Under the pieces are notes generated by a model. It had not been told where the DNA came from, ran no database searches, and saw only the letters and a list, made by a program, of their open reading frames with translations. A stretch of 64,000 nucleotides of DNA from Pontixanthobacter gangjinensis. GTDB lineage: Bacteria; Pseudomonadota; Alphaproteobacteria; Sphingomonadales; Sphingomonadaceae. The stretch spans positions 2,567,772-2,631,771 of the forward strand of contig NZ_WTYS01000001.1 of NCBI RefSeq assembly GCF_009827545.1, given 5' to 3'. Of this stretch, positions 43,217-52,803 are shown piece after piece. The position numbers and the translations under genes are program-made. Positions within the stretch are counted from its first letter, which is position 1. Every line of letters begins with the position of its first letter.

Positions 43217-43372
43217 GCTCAAACCACCTACGTTTTGGATATAATACTCACATATGCTGCATGTTATGGCCGTGGGGAACACGATAGCTAGTTTGTTCGG
43301 CAAAATTCACTTGCCGTTCGATTAACAACATCGGCAGCGAGATTATCGCCCAATCCATTGAGGCTGCAAATA

Positions 43373-43466
43373 AATGTCCGCAAATGGGTCGTTTGCAGAC
43401 CGTCTGCAATTGGCAGTGCATCGCTGAAAGCGAACTTTCCCCTAACGACCCAAGAGCCGACGTTAT
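43373..43466. repeat. Dispersed repeat, rearranged unit 6
   Basis: Two end pieces of the repeat family face each other. AATGTCCGCAAATGGGTCGTT is the reverse complement of the usual right end, and CCTAACGACCCAAGAGCCGAC follows at the other side. The interior is largely lost. Confidence 0.5.
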
Positions 43467-43482
43467 GTAGGGGCTACCTTGA

Positions 43483-43902
43483 TTGAATGGTGAGCTGCGC
43501 TCAGGTAGGCTTCGAGAGGGTAGTGTTTTGAGGCGTCAAAGATTGATCTGGTTTGCTCTCGGAGCAGCTGTTTCTGCACTTGCGGCTATGCTCGCTCGCT
43601 TGCTCATTGTGCCGGCTGACGAACTGCATTCCTACCTCGCAGTGTCGGAGCGACCGTATGTGGAAGGAGAGATCGAGAGAATCGAAGAGATCGCTTCAAC
43701 GAGTGGCCAATTGCTCCGAGAATGCGGCGCGAAGGAGTTTTTCATCAAGCCATCGAATGGGCTCGACGGAGTGCCGTTCGCGCTCATAAAGATCGTCCCG
43801 GAAAACGATCTCGCCATTCATTGTGTCTTCGAGAAGGCGAGGGATGAGGGCCACCCATTATATGTGCAGATGCTGACGGAACAACAAGCGCAAGTTTATT
43901 GA
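43483..43902 (+). CDS. Hypothetical membrane-anchored protein
   Basis: A 139-residue protein with one membrane helix (about residues 22-43, LIWFALGAAVSALAAMLARLL). A periplasmic domain of about 95 residues follows, with one Cys and many acidic residues. No family is recognised. A TTG at 43528 with GAGAGGG seven bases upstream is a plausible alternative start that would put the membrane helix at the N-terminus. Confidence 0.5.
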   Translation: MNGELRSGRLREGSVLRRQRLIWFALGAAVSALAAMLARLLIVPADELHSYLAVSERPYVEGEIERIEEIASTSGQLLRECGAKEFFIKPSNGLDGVPFALIKIVPENDLAIHCVFEKARDEGHPLYVQMLTEQQAQVY

Positions 43903-43911
43903 GATCTCCGC

Positions 43912-44035
43912 TGTCCAACCCATTAGCGGACATTGGGCCGCTTCTAGCATTTCGCTAAAAGCGGAAAGTCCGCTAATCCTGCCTTTCAGATAAAAACAGC
44001 CTGTCTGCTAACGACCCAGTTGCAGTCAGTCAGGT
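43912..44035. repeat. Dispersed repeat, unit 7
   Basis: Opens GATCTCCGCTGTCCAACCC, with AGCGGACATTGGGCCGCTTC, later GGAAAGTCCGCTAATCCTGC, and closes GCTAACGACCCAGTTGCAG. More diverged than units 3 to 5. Confidence 0.6.
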
Positions 44036-44341
44036 TTGGCAGGATTGGCTGCAGAGTGGGCCTAATTAGGCAGAACCATTTAGTTTGAACTAGGGGCTTG
44101 CAGGTGCAAGATCTCCAACACACGAAGTAGTGTAGGTTCCCGTTTGAAATTTTTTTCAGTGAAGCAATAAATTAAACTGGAAAGACCTCCAAAATACCAT
44201 TCTGCCAGACATATGGCATATCTCCACATCATTCCCTTGGAGTTTTATTACTATTCACAGGGCCTGCCTAAGTTAATTTGCTATTTTGTCATCAATCCCA
44301 TTATGCATAGCGAATAATAATTCGTGGGGCTTGATTTGAGA
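44036..44341. other. Leader region of the RHS operon
   Basis: No gene is seen. A perfect palindrome CTTGCAGGTGCAAG lies at 44097-44110. The rest is AT-rich and should contain the promoter of the three-gene RHS operon, but no exact promoter can be set. Confidence 0.4.
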
Positions 44342-44938
44342 ATGAAAGCAAAACACCTATTGGCTTCGAGTGCGATAATGCTCGTACTAAGCGCTCCAGC
44401 GGCTTTGGCGCAATCGACTGAGAAGGAGAATGAATATGATTCTCTTGGACGACTGATTGTTGCTGAAACGACGAACGGGCCTAATGCAGGCGACGCTCTT
44501 TCCTTTTGCTTTGATGAAGCGGGGAATCGGATAGACCTTAAGTCTGCGGATAATGGCACTGCTGCGAACTGTGCCGCTCCGCCGCCAGCTCCGCCGCCGC
44601 CACCTCCCGCGCCTCCACCACCTCCGCCACCACCTCCGCCGCCTTCAAACAATCCGCCTGTTGCGAATTCTGATTCAGCCACGATGTTTTGTGATGGGAT
44701 ATCGACTGTCAATTTGACCGCAAATGACACCGACCCTGAGGGTAATTATCCTTTGAACTTATTGGCGATTTCCGGAGGGGGCTTTGCGACTGCTTCAGTG
44801 GCCTCGTCGAGTTCGGTCTCGGTTGATGCTGGCCCGGTGAATGGAACGACAAGCTTCTTTTACACGGTCGAGGACTCTCTCCTCGCGAGCAGCACGGGAA
44901 GCTTCACAGTGACGACAGTGGGATGCGGAGGCTTCTAG
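44342..44938 (+). CDS. Exported RHS-associated protein with proline-rich linker
   Basis: A 198-residue exported protein. The signal peptide (MKAKHLLASSAIMLVLSAPA, cleaved after ALA) is followed by a single YD-type repeat (EYDSLGRLIVAETTN with FCFDEAGNRIDL), an uninterrupted proline-rich stretch of about 25 residues, and an Ig/cadherin-like domain (PPVANSDSATMFCDG, LTANDTDPEGNYPL). It lies upstream of the full-length RHS gene with another small exported protein in between, so the three probably act together at the surface. Its role is unknown. Confidence 0.7.
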   Translation: MKAKHLLASSAIMLVLSAPAALAQSTEKENEYDSLGRLIVAETTNGPNAGDALSFCFDEAGNRIDLKSADNGTAANCAAPPPAPPPPPPAPPPPPPPPPPPSNNPPVANSDSATMFCDGISTVNLTANDTDPEGNYPLNLLAISGGGFATASVASSSSVSVDAGPVNGTTSFFYTVEDSLLASSTGSFTVTTVGCGGF

Positions 44939-44989
44939 CTTAACTGTTCGAAATGGCAGCGCGATTTGGAAGCTAATGGAGATTGATCG

Positions 44990-45451
44990 ATGAAAGTTTT
45001 CGCAACAACAAAATTGGTCGGTGCAGCATGCGCACTGTTACTCACACCTGTATCCCAGACAGTGGTGTGGGCCCAAGATGCAAGACCCGCTCCGCCTCCG
45101 CTGACCGCGCAAGATGTCGAGCCAGTATGCATGAGTGGAGCGTTTCGGAATGTGCCGCAGGTAACTGAATCTCGCAGAGGTCAAGCGTTCCGGATCGTTG
45201 TTGCTGCGCGAGATGTGAAGAACCTTGAGGTGAACGGTTTTAGCGTCGTTGATTGCAAAGTTGCTGATCTGGCCACGGCTGTTCGGCGCGGTGGATGGCG
45301 CGACGAGATCTGTGAGCTGGCATCCGCAGGCAATGAAGCCGTCCAAAATCAATTGGAGCGCGTCTACGGCGTCAGACCTTCAATATTGTGCGGAAGCGCA
45401 GAGTTGGTTGCAGGTGCCTGGGAGCGAGGTCGAAGTAGCAAGCCTGAGTAG
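44990..45451 (+). CDS. Exported protein of the RHS operon, unknown
   Basis: A 153-residue protein with a Sec signal peptide (LVGAACALLLTPVSQTVVWA, cleaved before QDARPAP). The mature part has four cysteines (PVCMSG, VVDCKV, EICELA, ILCGSA), probably two disulfides. No family is recognised. Being set between two exported RHS-related proteins, it could aid export or folding, but that is a guess. Confidence 0.6.
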   Translation: MKVFATTKLVGAACALLLTPVSQTVVWAQDARPAPPPLTAQDVEPVCMSGAFRNVPQVTESRRGQAFRIVVAARDVKNLEVNGFSVVDCKVADLATAVRRGGWRDEICELASAGNEAVQNQLERVYGVRPSILCGSAELVAGAWERGRSSKPE

Positions 45452-45515
45452 GCAAATGGGGCCTACTTCCTACGAAAATTGAGAAATAGAAGATCAAATC
45501 AACGGGGCTTTAGAG

Positions 45516-48500
45516 ATGCAAAATAGGGCAATTCTTCTTTCAACGGCGGCCATCCTTCCATGCCTCGCTTTTGCGGCGCCGCTTGCAGCCCAAAGCATAA
45601 CTCTTGACCCGCCTCCCATTAGAGCACCGCTTGATGAAAGCGGTGTTGATTTGTCCTCGGGCGCAATTGTGACGCCGTCTTCCACCGTGGCGATTGGCGG
45701 AGGCGATGGGCTTGTCCACTCGCGTTACAGAGTGCCCAACGGTTGGCGGCATAACTATATCTTGTCGATAGCTAAGGGCGCAATTCCAAATTTTGGAGAT
45801 GAAACTCGCAAAGTCCAAATTGGCGGCAGCACTGCTGAGTTCATCAAAGTCGGGGCGGACTATATTGCACTGCATGGCGAGCAAGGGACGCTCACCGAAG
45901 ATGCAACCGAATATACCTACACCACGGCTGGCGGCGCGATCTATAATTTCAGCAAAACACTCGTTGCCAATGGCGAAAGTTATTATGAGGCGGTTGAGGC
46001 GGTTGGCACAACCATCATATCTCCCTCGGGATCGAAAACGACACTGACTTATCGCGGCGATTCCTATCCCTTTAGCGGGACGATGTATGTTGTCCGTCTG
46101 CAATCGGTAACCAACAATGCAGGTTATCAACTGAAGTTCGATTATCCGGTGGACACCCCGACCTCTGCAAATGTCGATGATTGGTACCGGATCGATAAAG
46201 TCACGGCGATCAACAATTCTCAGGAATATTGCGATCCAGCGGCGGATAGCTGCAGTCTTACCGGCACTTGGCCCTATCTTGCCTATAGCGAGGCGACATC
46301 TGGGAATGATAAGCTTGAGACCGTCACCGATGTGCTCGGCAGGCAGGCGCGGTTCCGCACGGATTCTTCATCGCGCTTAACAGGCGTCAAGCGTCCGTCT
46401 GAAACCACCGATGGCATGGTGGTTTCCTATGACGGAAATTCTCGTGTATCGGCGGTTACGTGGCAAGGGCTTTATGCTCGCAATTACACTTGGTCGAACG
46501 ATGCCAATGGTAACCTGGTGTCGGTTTCCGATGACAGCCTTGGCAGGGAACGAACCGTTGTTACCGATCAGGACGAAGGCGTAATCAAAAGCCAAGCCGA
46601 CGCCCTCGGCAACACAACCACTTTCACCCATGACAGCCAAAGCCGCGTTGAAAGCGTCACCGCGCCCGAAGGCAACAAGGTTGAATATACCCGCGACGTT
46701 CGCGGGCGGGTGACAGAGGTTCGGCGCATTGCCAAACCCGGTTCGACCTTGCCCGATATCGTTACCTCTGCAACCTATCCTGCGGCATCGTCCAGCTATC
46801 CTTATGATTGCACGGTCAATGTCACGTGCGACAGTCCGACATCGACAACCGATGCACGCGGCAACACGACCAACTACACCTATGATCCCGTCCATGGAGG
46901 TGTCCTGACGGTTGAATTGCCAGCCGACCCTTCGGGAACGCGGCCCAAAACCACTTTTGCCTATGCGGATCAGAGTGCGCGGATCAAGAACAGCGCTGGC
47001 AATCTGGTGATTGCGGCTGACCCGATTACAAAACCGGTTAGCATTGCGCGCTGCCGCGTCGGGGCGAGCTGCTCCGGCACCACAAATGAGCAGGTGGTGG
47101 AGGTCACCTATGACAACACCCAGGCCGAAAACCTCCAGCCCTATCAGGTCACCCGCAAAGCAGGCGATGGAACGCTCGCAGCAACCTCAACGCTTACTTA
47201 TGATCATCTGGGCAATGTCCTGACCGCTGACGGGCCGCTGGCAGGAACGGTGGACTTATCGCGCAACCGCTATGATGATGCGGGGCAGTTGGTCGGGACG
47301 ATCTCGCCCGACCCCGATGATGGCGGAGCGCTCAAGCGCCTTGCATCGCGGGTGACTTACAATGATGATGGTCAAGTCACAATTCGAGAAAATGGATCGG
47401 TTGCGGGTTTGACGGATACCGATTGGGCTGGCTTCACGGTCGATACTAAAGGCGTCACAACCTATGACGAGTTTGGCCGGACCAAAACATCCGCGCAAGT
47501 TGGCGTAACCGGCACCGCGCAATATTCCATCGCGCAATACAGCTATGACGCCGCAGGCAGGCTTGATTGCGCCGCGCAGCGGATGAATGCGGCCTACACC
47601 AGCTCTTCACTTCCAGCTGATGCTTGCACACCCATGACAGCAGGCGCATTTGGCGAGGACCGGATTTCCAAGCGCCTCTATGACACTGCCGACCGCGTCA
47701 CATCTGTGCGCTCCGGCGTCGGCACCCCGTTAGAACAAGTCACCGCTCAAATGGATTACACGGCCAATGGACAAACCACTTGGGTGGAGGATGCCAAGAA
47801 TAACCGCACGACCTATTTGCAAGACGGGTTTGATCGCAATTACCGCATCACCTACCCCTCGGACACCACGCCGGGCACAGCCAATCCTGCCGATTACGAA
47901 CAGATCACCTATGATCCGGCAGGCAATATCCTCACCCACCGAACAAGGCGTAATGAGACCTTCAACTACACCTATGATAATCTGGGCCGCGTCACGGTAA
48001 AAGACGTTCCAACCCGCTCGGGCTTGGCAAGCACGCACACCCGCGATGTATATTTCGGGTATGATCTGTTTGGCGGTCTGACCTATGCCAATTTTGACAG
48101 CGCGAACGGCGAAGGGCTCAGCTTCACTTACAACGCGCTTGGCCAAGTTATCAGCGCCACCACCGATCTTGACGGGCAGAGCCGCACGCTTGGCTATCAA
48201 TATGATGTTGCCGGGCGGCAGACGCGCATTACCCATCCTGATGGAGCCTATTGGACCAATGTGTGGGACAACACCAACCGGCTTAAATATCTGAAGGATC
48301 AGGGCAATGCCTCGCTAATCACCCATGCATTTTGGCAAGGCGGACAAGCCTCTCGCAGAATGCGCGACAGCTCCGCCCCCGATGATTTCTTCTTTCTCGA
48401 TGCGGCCAAGCGTCTGGACGAGATTTTCACCGACCACCCCGTCGCCACTTATGATGTGCGGCGCAGCTGGACGCTCAATCCGGCGGGGCAGGTCGCTGAT

Positions 48501-49784
48501 GAAACGATGAACAACAATTTGTTCGCTGATGATCCGTTGCCCGTGGCTGATGTTGCCTACTCCCCCAACGGGCTCAACCAATATGCGCAGGTTGACGGCT
48601 TTGCCCAGACTTATGATCTGAATGGCAACCTCACGATCAGCCGCCAGTCAGATGGGCAGGGTGGGACGCTCAGCACCAGCTTTGTCTATGACACAGAGAA
48701 CCGCTTGGTCAGCGCATCGGGCCAGAACAATGTCGGCCTGCGCTATGATCCGTTTGGCCGCCTGTATCAGGTGACCGACAGCGGCAGCAACATCACTCGT
48801 TTCCATTATGATGGCGACGCGCTGATTGGCGAATACAGTGCCTCGGGCACTCAGCTACAGCGTTACATCCACGGCCCCGGCGCAGGCGATGATCCGCTGA
48901 TCCGCTATCCCGGCAACAGCACCGCCAGAACCGATGCGCATTACCTTTATGCCGACCGACTTGGCTCGATCGTGCAAGAGGTGAAGCGCGACGGCACGGT
49001 CACCGCGATAAACACCTACGATGCTTATGGCATACCGGGCGCAAGCAGCGGGATTAACAATCTGGGCCGGTTCCGTTATACTGGGCAGACCTGGATACCG
49101 GAGCTGGGAATGTATTATTACAAAGCCCGCATGTACTCACCGACGCTGGGCCGGTTTATGCAGACCGATCCGATTGGGTATTCCGACGGGATGAATATCT
49201 ATGCCTATGTGGGCAATGATCCTGTGAACATGGTGGATCCGAGTGGGATGGAAAAATGTGAGGATGGCACTGACCAACCCGATAACTGCGACGATAACGG
49301 CGGGCCAAGAATAATAACAGTTTATGGCATTTTTAGTGAATTTGGAGCTGGCGCTGCCGCTTTGTATCTCTCTAATTCGAGCCAAATTGCTACTTTCGAT
49401 TTAGCAGACACGATTCCTTTTTTAACGATTATTGCCGAGCCAATTCAGGGGCCGGAGTTGCCGCAAATGGAAATGGAAGATCTTGCTGGCACATTCAAAT
49501 GTGTGGGCGGCATAATTGTCGGAGCTGTTGGTGGAGCTGTTGGAATCGATGTTTTCGGTCTAATCGACTCGACATTAGCAAAACGCAAACGCCTTGACAC
49601 CGCTCCAATCCAAACTGCAGATGAGGCGGCGCGTAGTGGCGGCAGGTTGGAGCGGAGATCCTGGCGGTCGTCTATTGTCGGTGGTGCCAAGACTTTGGGC
49701 AGACTAACCCCGGTCGGACGCTTCTTGGCAGCTGGCTATGGAGGATACCAAGGATACCAGTATTCTTGCGGAGCGGGTGAATAA
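45516..49784 (+). CDS. Full-length RHS repeat protein with Sec signal peptide and C-terminal toxin
   Basis: A 1422-residue polymorphic toxin. A cleavable signal peptide (RAILLSTAAILPCLAFAAPL, then AAQS) is followed by an N-terminal domain of about 200 residues, many YD/RHS repeats (for example FTHDSQSRVESVTAPEGNKV and YDAAGRLDCAAQR), and the RHS-associated core ending [19 protein letters not shown] to VNMVDPSG. A unique tip of about 190 residues with a glycine-rich hydrophobic segment (VGGIIVGAVGGAVGIDVF) closes it. There is no PAAR or VgrG-type domain, so export by Sec rather than type VI secretion is indicated. This gene is the likely acceptor for all orphan tips in the window. Confidence 0.9.
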   Translation: MQNRAILLSTAAILPCLAFAAPLAAQSITLDPPPIRAPLDESGVDLSSGAIVTPSSTVAIGGGDGLVHSRYRVPNGWRHNYILSIAKGAIPNFGDETRKVQIGGSTAEFIKVGADYIALHGEQGTLTEDATEYTYTTAGGAIYNFSKTLVANGESYYEAVEAVGTTIISPSGSKTTLTYRGDSYPFSGTMYVVRLQSVTNNAGYQLKFDYPVDTPTSANVDDWYRIDKVTAINNSQEYCDPAADSCSLTGTWPYLAYSEATSGNDKLETVTDVLGRQARFRTDSSSRLTGVKRPSETTDGMVVSYDGNSRVSAVTWQGLYARNYTWSNDANGNLVSVSDDSLGRERTVVTDQDEGVIKSQADALGNTTTFTHDSQSRVESVTAPEGNKVEYTRDVRGRVTEVRRIAKPGSTLPDIVTSATYPAASSSYPYDCTVNVTCDSPTSTTDARGNTTNYTYDPVHGGVLTVELPADPSGTRPKTTFAYADQSARIKNSAGNLVIAADPITKPVSIARCRVGASCSGTTNEQVVEVTYDNTQAENLQPYQVTRKAGDGTLAATSTLTYDHLGNVLTADGPLAGTVDLSRNRYDDAGQLVGTISPDPDDGGALKRLASRVTYNDDGQVTIRENGSVAGLTDTDWAGFTVDTKGVTTYDEFGRTKTSAQVGVTGTAQYSIAQYSYDAAGRLDCAAQRMNAAYTSSSLPADACTPMTAGAFGEDRISKRLYDTADRVTSVRSGVGTPLEQVTAQMDYTANGQTTWVEDAKNNRTTYLQDGFDRNYRITYPSDTTPGTANPADYEQITYDPAGNILTHRTRRNETFNYTYDNLGRVTVKDVPTRSGLASTHTRDVYFGYDLFGGLTYANFDSANGEGLSFTYNALGQVISATTDLDGQSRTLGYQYDVAGRQTRITHPDGAYWTNVWDNTNRLKYLKDQGNASLITHAFWQGGQASRRMRDSSAPDDFFFLDAAKRLDEIFTDHPVATYDVRRSWTLNPAGQVADETMNNNLFADDPLPVADVAYSPNGLNQYAQVDGFAQTYDLNGNLTISRQSDGQGGTLSTSFVYDTENRLVSASGQNNVGLRYDPFGRLYQVTDSGSNITRFHYDGDALIGEYSASGTQLQRYIHGPGAGDDPLIRYPGNSTARTDAHYLYADRLGSIVQEVKRDGTVTAINTYDAYGIPGASSGINNLGRFRYTGQTWIPELGMYYYKARMYSPTLGRFMQTDPIGYSDGMNIYAYVGNDPVNMVDPSGMEKCEDGTDQPDNCDDNGGPRIITVYGIFSEFGAGAAALYLSNSSQIATFDLADTIPFLTIIAEPIQGPELPQMEMEDLAGTFKCVGGIIVGAVGGAVGIDVFGLIDSTLAKRKRLDTAPIQTADEAARSGGRLERRSWRSSIVGGAKTLGRLTPVGRFLAAGYGGYQGYQYSCGAGE

Positions 49785-49788
49785 TTCA

Positions 49789-50100
49789 ATGGTTTTGAGG
49801 AACATCGCCTATGTAGGCTGGATCTGGTTGCTTATTGGATCGCCTATCGATGAGGCGCTTGCCATCGTCCTGTGTTCAGTTTCATTTCTGCTCGCATGGG
49901 CCGTAGGTTCAAAGAACCTCTATCAACAGTATGGCAGCGCAGCACGAGACCTGATCATCAGATCTGGAATTCTCATCACCATCTTTACTGCCCCTTCTTT
50001 CGCAAATGTGCTTTATGACCTACAGTTTAACAAATTTATTGCCATCGTAACCATATCAGTGGCGGGCTGGCTCGTGCTCTCGCGTTACAGACTTGTGTGA
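49789..50100 (+). CDS. Membrane protein, probable immunity protein of the full-length RHS tip
   Basis: A 103-residue protein with about four hydrophobic segments starting MVLRNIAYVGWIWLLIG. It begins four bases after the RHS stop codon. The tip it follows has a hydrophobic, possibly pore-forming segment, which fits a membrane-located immunity protein. An ATG at 49738 would overlap the toxin and is less likely. Confidence 0.6.
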   Translation: MVLRNIAYVGWIWLLIGSPIDEALAIVLCSVSFLLAWAVGSKNLYQQYGSAARDLIIRSGILITIFTAPSFANVLYDLQFNKFIAIVTISVAGWLVLSRYRLV

Positions 50101-50155
50101 GACTTGACGCAAATTCCGGGTCTCTTCGGCGACAGTATACTTATTTTGCAGTGCC

Positions 50156-50325
50156 CATTACCTCTATGCCGACCGGCTTGGCTCGATTGTGCAAGAGGTG
50201 AAGCGCGATGGCACGGTCACTGCATTGGGCAGCTATGATGCGTATGGTATTCCCGGCGCAAGCAGCGGAATTAACAATCAGGGCCGGTTCCGCTATACAG
50301 GCAGACTTGGATACCGGAGCTGGGA
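50156..50325 (+). pseudogene. RHS core fragment of tip 10, frameshifted
   Basis: RHS bases begin at CCCATTACCTCTATGCCGACC and follow the core. The frame is lost by the same single-base loss (ACAGGCAGACTTGG, about 50297) that is found in tip 7. The upstream 50 bases are unrelated. Confidence 0.7.
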
Positions 50326-51027
50326 ATGTATTATTACAAAGCCCGCATGTACTCACCGACGCTGGGCCGGTTTATGCAGACCGATCCGATTGGGTATTCT
50401 GATGGGATGAATATCTATGCCTATGTGGGCAATGACCCGCTTAATATGGTGGATCCGAGTGGGATGGAGGCAGTGTGTTCCTCGTCTTATCAACAAGTCG
50501 GGGTAGTTGTTTTTGACCCAGAAACGGGAGAGCTAATTATTGAGGCTTCGTTGGAGAAGCACACAGTTTGTTGGGACTTGGGGGACTATACCTATGACAT
50601 TGGTGTTTTGGTTGGTAAGACAAATAATACACCTGAAGACACCCCGATGTGTCGACGTTTAAGGGCGGCATCAGATGGTGCTAGGTCTAATTTGCCAGGC
50701 CGAGTAACGGAACCAAAAATTTGGAAAGACCCTGTCGCATTGAAGGCGGCACAATTAAACAAGTTGGATAATAGGTTCGACGCGGCCGCAGTACCAAAAG
50801 CAGCGGGCGTAGTGGCGGGGTCAGTTTCCGGCTTGGGTGTGCTTGCAGTGACTAGAAATAACAAAGCAGCGGCTGGCGCTTTTGCCGCTACCGCAGCGGG
50901 CGTTGATGCGAGTGTCTCGCTGGCGACCAATCCGATCAAGAATTATTATTCTGGCGAAGCTGCAAAGATTCAGGATAGACTTGACTTCCTCGAATCTGTG
51001 GCTGAGGGATCATGTCCTTTGAGGTAA
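50326..51027 (+). CDS. Orphan RHS tip 10 with unknown toxin domain
   Basis: A 233-residue frame starting [18 protein letters not shown] and crossing VDPSGMEAV into a unique domain. This has [20 protein letters not shown], a glycine/alanine-rich hydrophobic segment (about 160-200) and the closing helix [18 protein letters not shown]. The layout and several blocks match the toxin of tip 7, so the two are variants of one toxin type. Three bases separate it from its immunity gene. Confidence 0.6.
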   Translation: MYYYKARMYSPTLGRFMQTDPIGYSDGMNIYAYVGNDPLNMVDPSGMEAVCSSSYQQVGVVVFDPETGELIIEASLEKHTVCWDLGDYTYDIGVLVGKTNNTPEDTPMCRRLRAASDGARSNLPGRVTEPKIWKDPVALKAAQLNKLDNRFDAAAVPKAAGVVAGSVSGLGVLAVTRNNKAAAGAFAATAAGVDASVSLATNPIKNYYSGEAAKIQDRLDFLESVAEGSCPLR

Positions 51028-51028
51028 T

Positions 51029-51232
51029 ATGAAAAACGTAACTAAAAATATTTCCTTATCAATTCTGGCCTCAACCTTAACAATTGTCAGCTTGCATTTG
51101 ATAGAATTCGGGCTTTCGTACCCTAATCCTGACCAAAAGGAGGGGGCAATTTTATATGGTGCCGTTTTATTTATAGCTTGCTTTTTATCGCTTTTGGCCG
51201 GTGAAAGGTATAATTCCAATTTTGAGGATTAG
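51029..51232 (+). CDS. Small membrane protein, probable immunity protein of tip 10
   Basis: A 67-residue protein with two hydrophobic segments (about 9-28 and 41-57) and a hydrophilic tail. It follows tip 10 by one base. It is not obviously similar in sequence to the immunity candidate of tip 7 although the toxins are related, as is common when specificity diverges. Confidence 0.55.
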   Translation: MKNVTKNISLSILASTLTIVSLHLIEFGLSYPNPDQKEGAILYGAVLFIACFLSLLAGERYNSNFED

Positions 51233-51238
51233 AATTAC

Positions 51239-51267
51239 GGGGTTCGCTGCAACAGGTGCAGCAACCC
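51239..51267 (+). terminator. Strong hairpin between tip modules 10 and 11
   Basis: GGGGTTCGCTGC and GCAGCAACCCC pair as eleven base pairs with one bulged C around the loop AACAGGT. Only a few T follow. It may end the tip 10 transcript or be a repeat end; it sits right before the next RHS fragment. Confidence 0.45.
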
Positions 51268-52251
51268 CTAAATCACGGCCTCCATTCGGTCGGCTATCCC
51301 GGCAGCAGCACCGCCAGAAACGACGCGCATTACCTTTATGCCGACCGGCTTGGCTCGATTGTGCAAGAGGTGAAGCGCGACGGCACGGTCACCGCCATCA
51401 ACAGCTATGATGCATACGGCATACCGGGCGCAAGCAGCGGAATTAACAATCTGGGCCGGTTCCGCTATACAGGGCAGACTTGGATACCGGAGCTGGGAAT
51501 GTATTATTACAAAGCCCGCATGTACTCACCGACGCTGGGCCGGTTTATGCAGACCGATCCGATTGGGTATTCTGATGGGATGAATATCTATGCCTATGTT
51601 GGTAACGATCCGGTGAATTACGTTGATCCGACGGGACTAGCTGTAAGCGGTGGAAAGTTTGGCAACTGCAAATTGATAGGTCTTAATAATTGGATCATTT
51701 CGAACGGTGCAACGGGCGAAGACATTGGATATGAAGATGGAGATGTGCATACTTGGATATCTGTATGCGCAGAAGATAGTGGCCTAGCCCATGATGGCAG
51801 TCGCCCGCCTCCGGGCGCAGGCGGTCTAGATAAAGCAGATTGCGTCAATCCTAATCCAGTTGTTCATTTAAAGGGCAGGTTAGGAGCCGGAGGCGCTGCT
51901 GTCGGAATCACGACATTGATAGCCGAATTGATTGATCCACTTACGCAGAGGACTTGGTCAATACACTTGTCAGGATTTGCTGATTTCGCTGCTGGATTGG
52001 GCGTAGTTTCCATAACAGGGACGCTACCAAATGGTCCTTCGACATTTGAGAAGAATGTCACGATTGAATGGGGAGCAATCGGCCTTGGTCCGGCATCCAT
52101 TAGTTGGGTTAATTTTTATGGAGCAAACGTTGGAAATGCAGAAGTAGCAGTTAGTGGCCTTTTCAATTTCCCCGTCGGCGGGATGATAGTGGAGGGGAGC
52201 ATAGAAACTAGAAAAACTTCCAACGGGATATGTGGAGCAAAAAAACAGTGA
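51256..52251 (+). CDS. Orphan RHS tip 11 with unknown toxin domain
   Basis: The RHS core starts at [15 protein letters not shown] (about 51290) and runs intact to [11 protein letters not shown]. The frame is open from a GTG at 51256 inside the preceding hairpin. The unique C-terminus of about 210 residues includes [20 protein letters not shown] and a beta-rich end with many Gly and Ser. It shows no catalytic motif I can name and might be a membrane-inserting toxin. The immunity candidate overlaps the last 22 bases. Confidence 0.6.
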   Translation: MQQPLNHGLHSVGYPGSSTARNDAHYLYADRLGSIVQEVKRDGTVTAINSYDAYGIPGASSGINNLGRFRYTGQTWIPELGMYYYKARMYSPTLGRFMQTDPIGYSDGMNIYAYVGNDPVNYVDPTGLAVSGGKFGNCKLIGLNNWIISNGATGEDIGYEDGDVHTWISVCAEDSGLAHDGSRPPPGAGGLDKADCVNPNPVVHLKGRLGAGGAAVGITTLIAELIDPLTQRTWSIHLSGFADFAAGLGVVSITGTLPNGPSTFEKNVTIEWGAIGLGPASISWVNFYGANVGNAEVAVSGLFNFPVGGMIVEGSIETRKTSNGICGAKKQ

Positions 52252-52574
52252 AAATTTTCTGGATTTCAACTTCAATTATGTTGGCATTATCATGCGTTAT
52301 GTATTTTTTTGAAGAATTATTTGATGATTTTATGTCGTATAACAAGGCCAAGAATTCCCTCATTGTAGCTTATGTAATAATAAACTTGATTTTTATTCTA
52401 AAAAATAGAAATGTATATTTGAAGAATTGGATGTCTCGGATGGCTTTATTCTCTGCTTTTGTGTACCTTGTTGCAGGATTGCTTACGCATTCAAATTTTC
52501 ATATTGGGAGTGCAGGTGCCGGATTTCTACTCGTTTTCATTCTTATATATTCAAAAAAAGAGTATAATTTATGA
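52230..52574 (+). CDS. Membrane protein, probable immunity protein of tip 11
   Basis: A 114-residue protein with four hydrophobic segments (about 7-26, 44-56, 69-86 and 92-107). It overlaps the end of tip 11. The following 229 bases to the virB2 gene are AT-rich and show no gene. Confidence 0.55.
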   Translation: MWSKKTVKIFWISTSIMLALSCVMYFFEELFDDFMSYNKAKNSLIVAYVIINLIFILKNRNVYLKNWMSRMALFSAFVYLVAGLLTHSNFHIGSAGAGFLLVFILIYSKKEYNL

Positions 52575-52803
52575 AAACTATAAATGTTATTTATATTAGA
52601 CATACAGAAAAATAATATTTCTCTATTTTGTAAAAAATTATGCGAATACATTAATATATGCTATCCAAAGTTCGAGTAAAGCGAAGCTTTTTTGTAATTA
52701 TAAATAGCGCGCGATGCCGATGTTTTTTCTGAAATCAAGAGGCTTGAAGATTAACTTGTTGGTTTTAATATCAGTGCTAATCAGAAGAACCGTCGGGGCG
52801 AAC

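Noticed and set aside
44560-44660. Repetitive CCGCCACCTCC-type sequence that could suggest a tandem repeat or CRISPR-like array
   Set aside because: It encodes the proline linker of the exported RHS-associated protein; there are no spacers and no regular repeat unit.
45540-46130. A 196-residue minus-strand frame at the start of the full-length RHS gene
   Set aside because: It lies wholly within the signal peptide and N-terminal domain coding region of the RHS gene and shows no recognisable fold.
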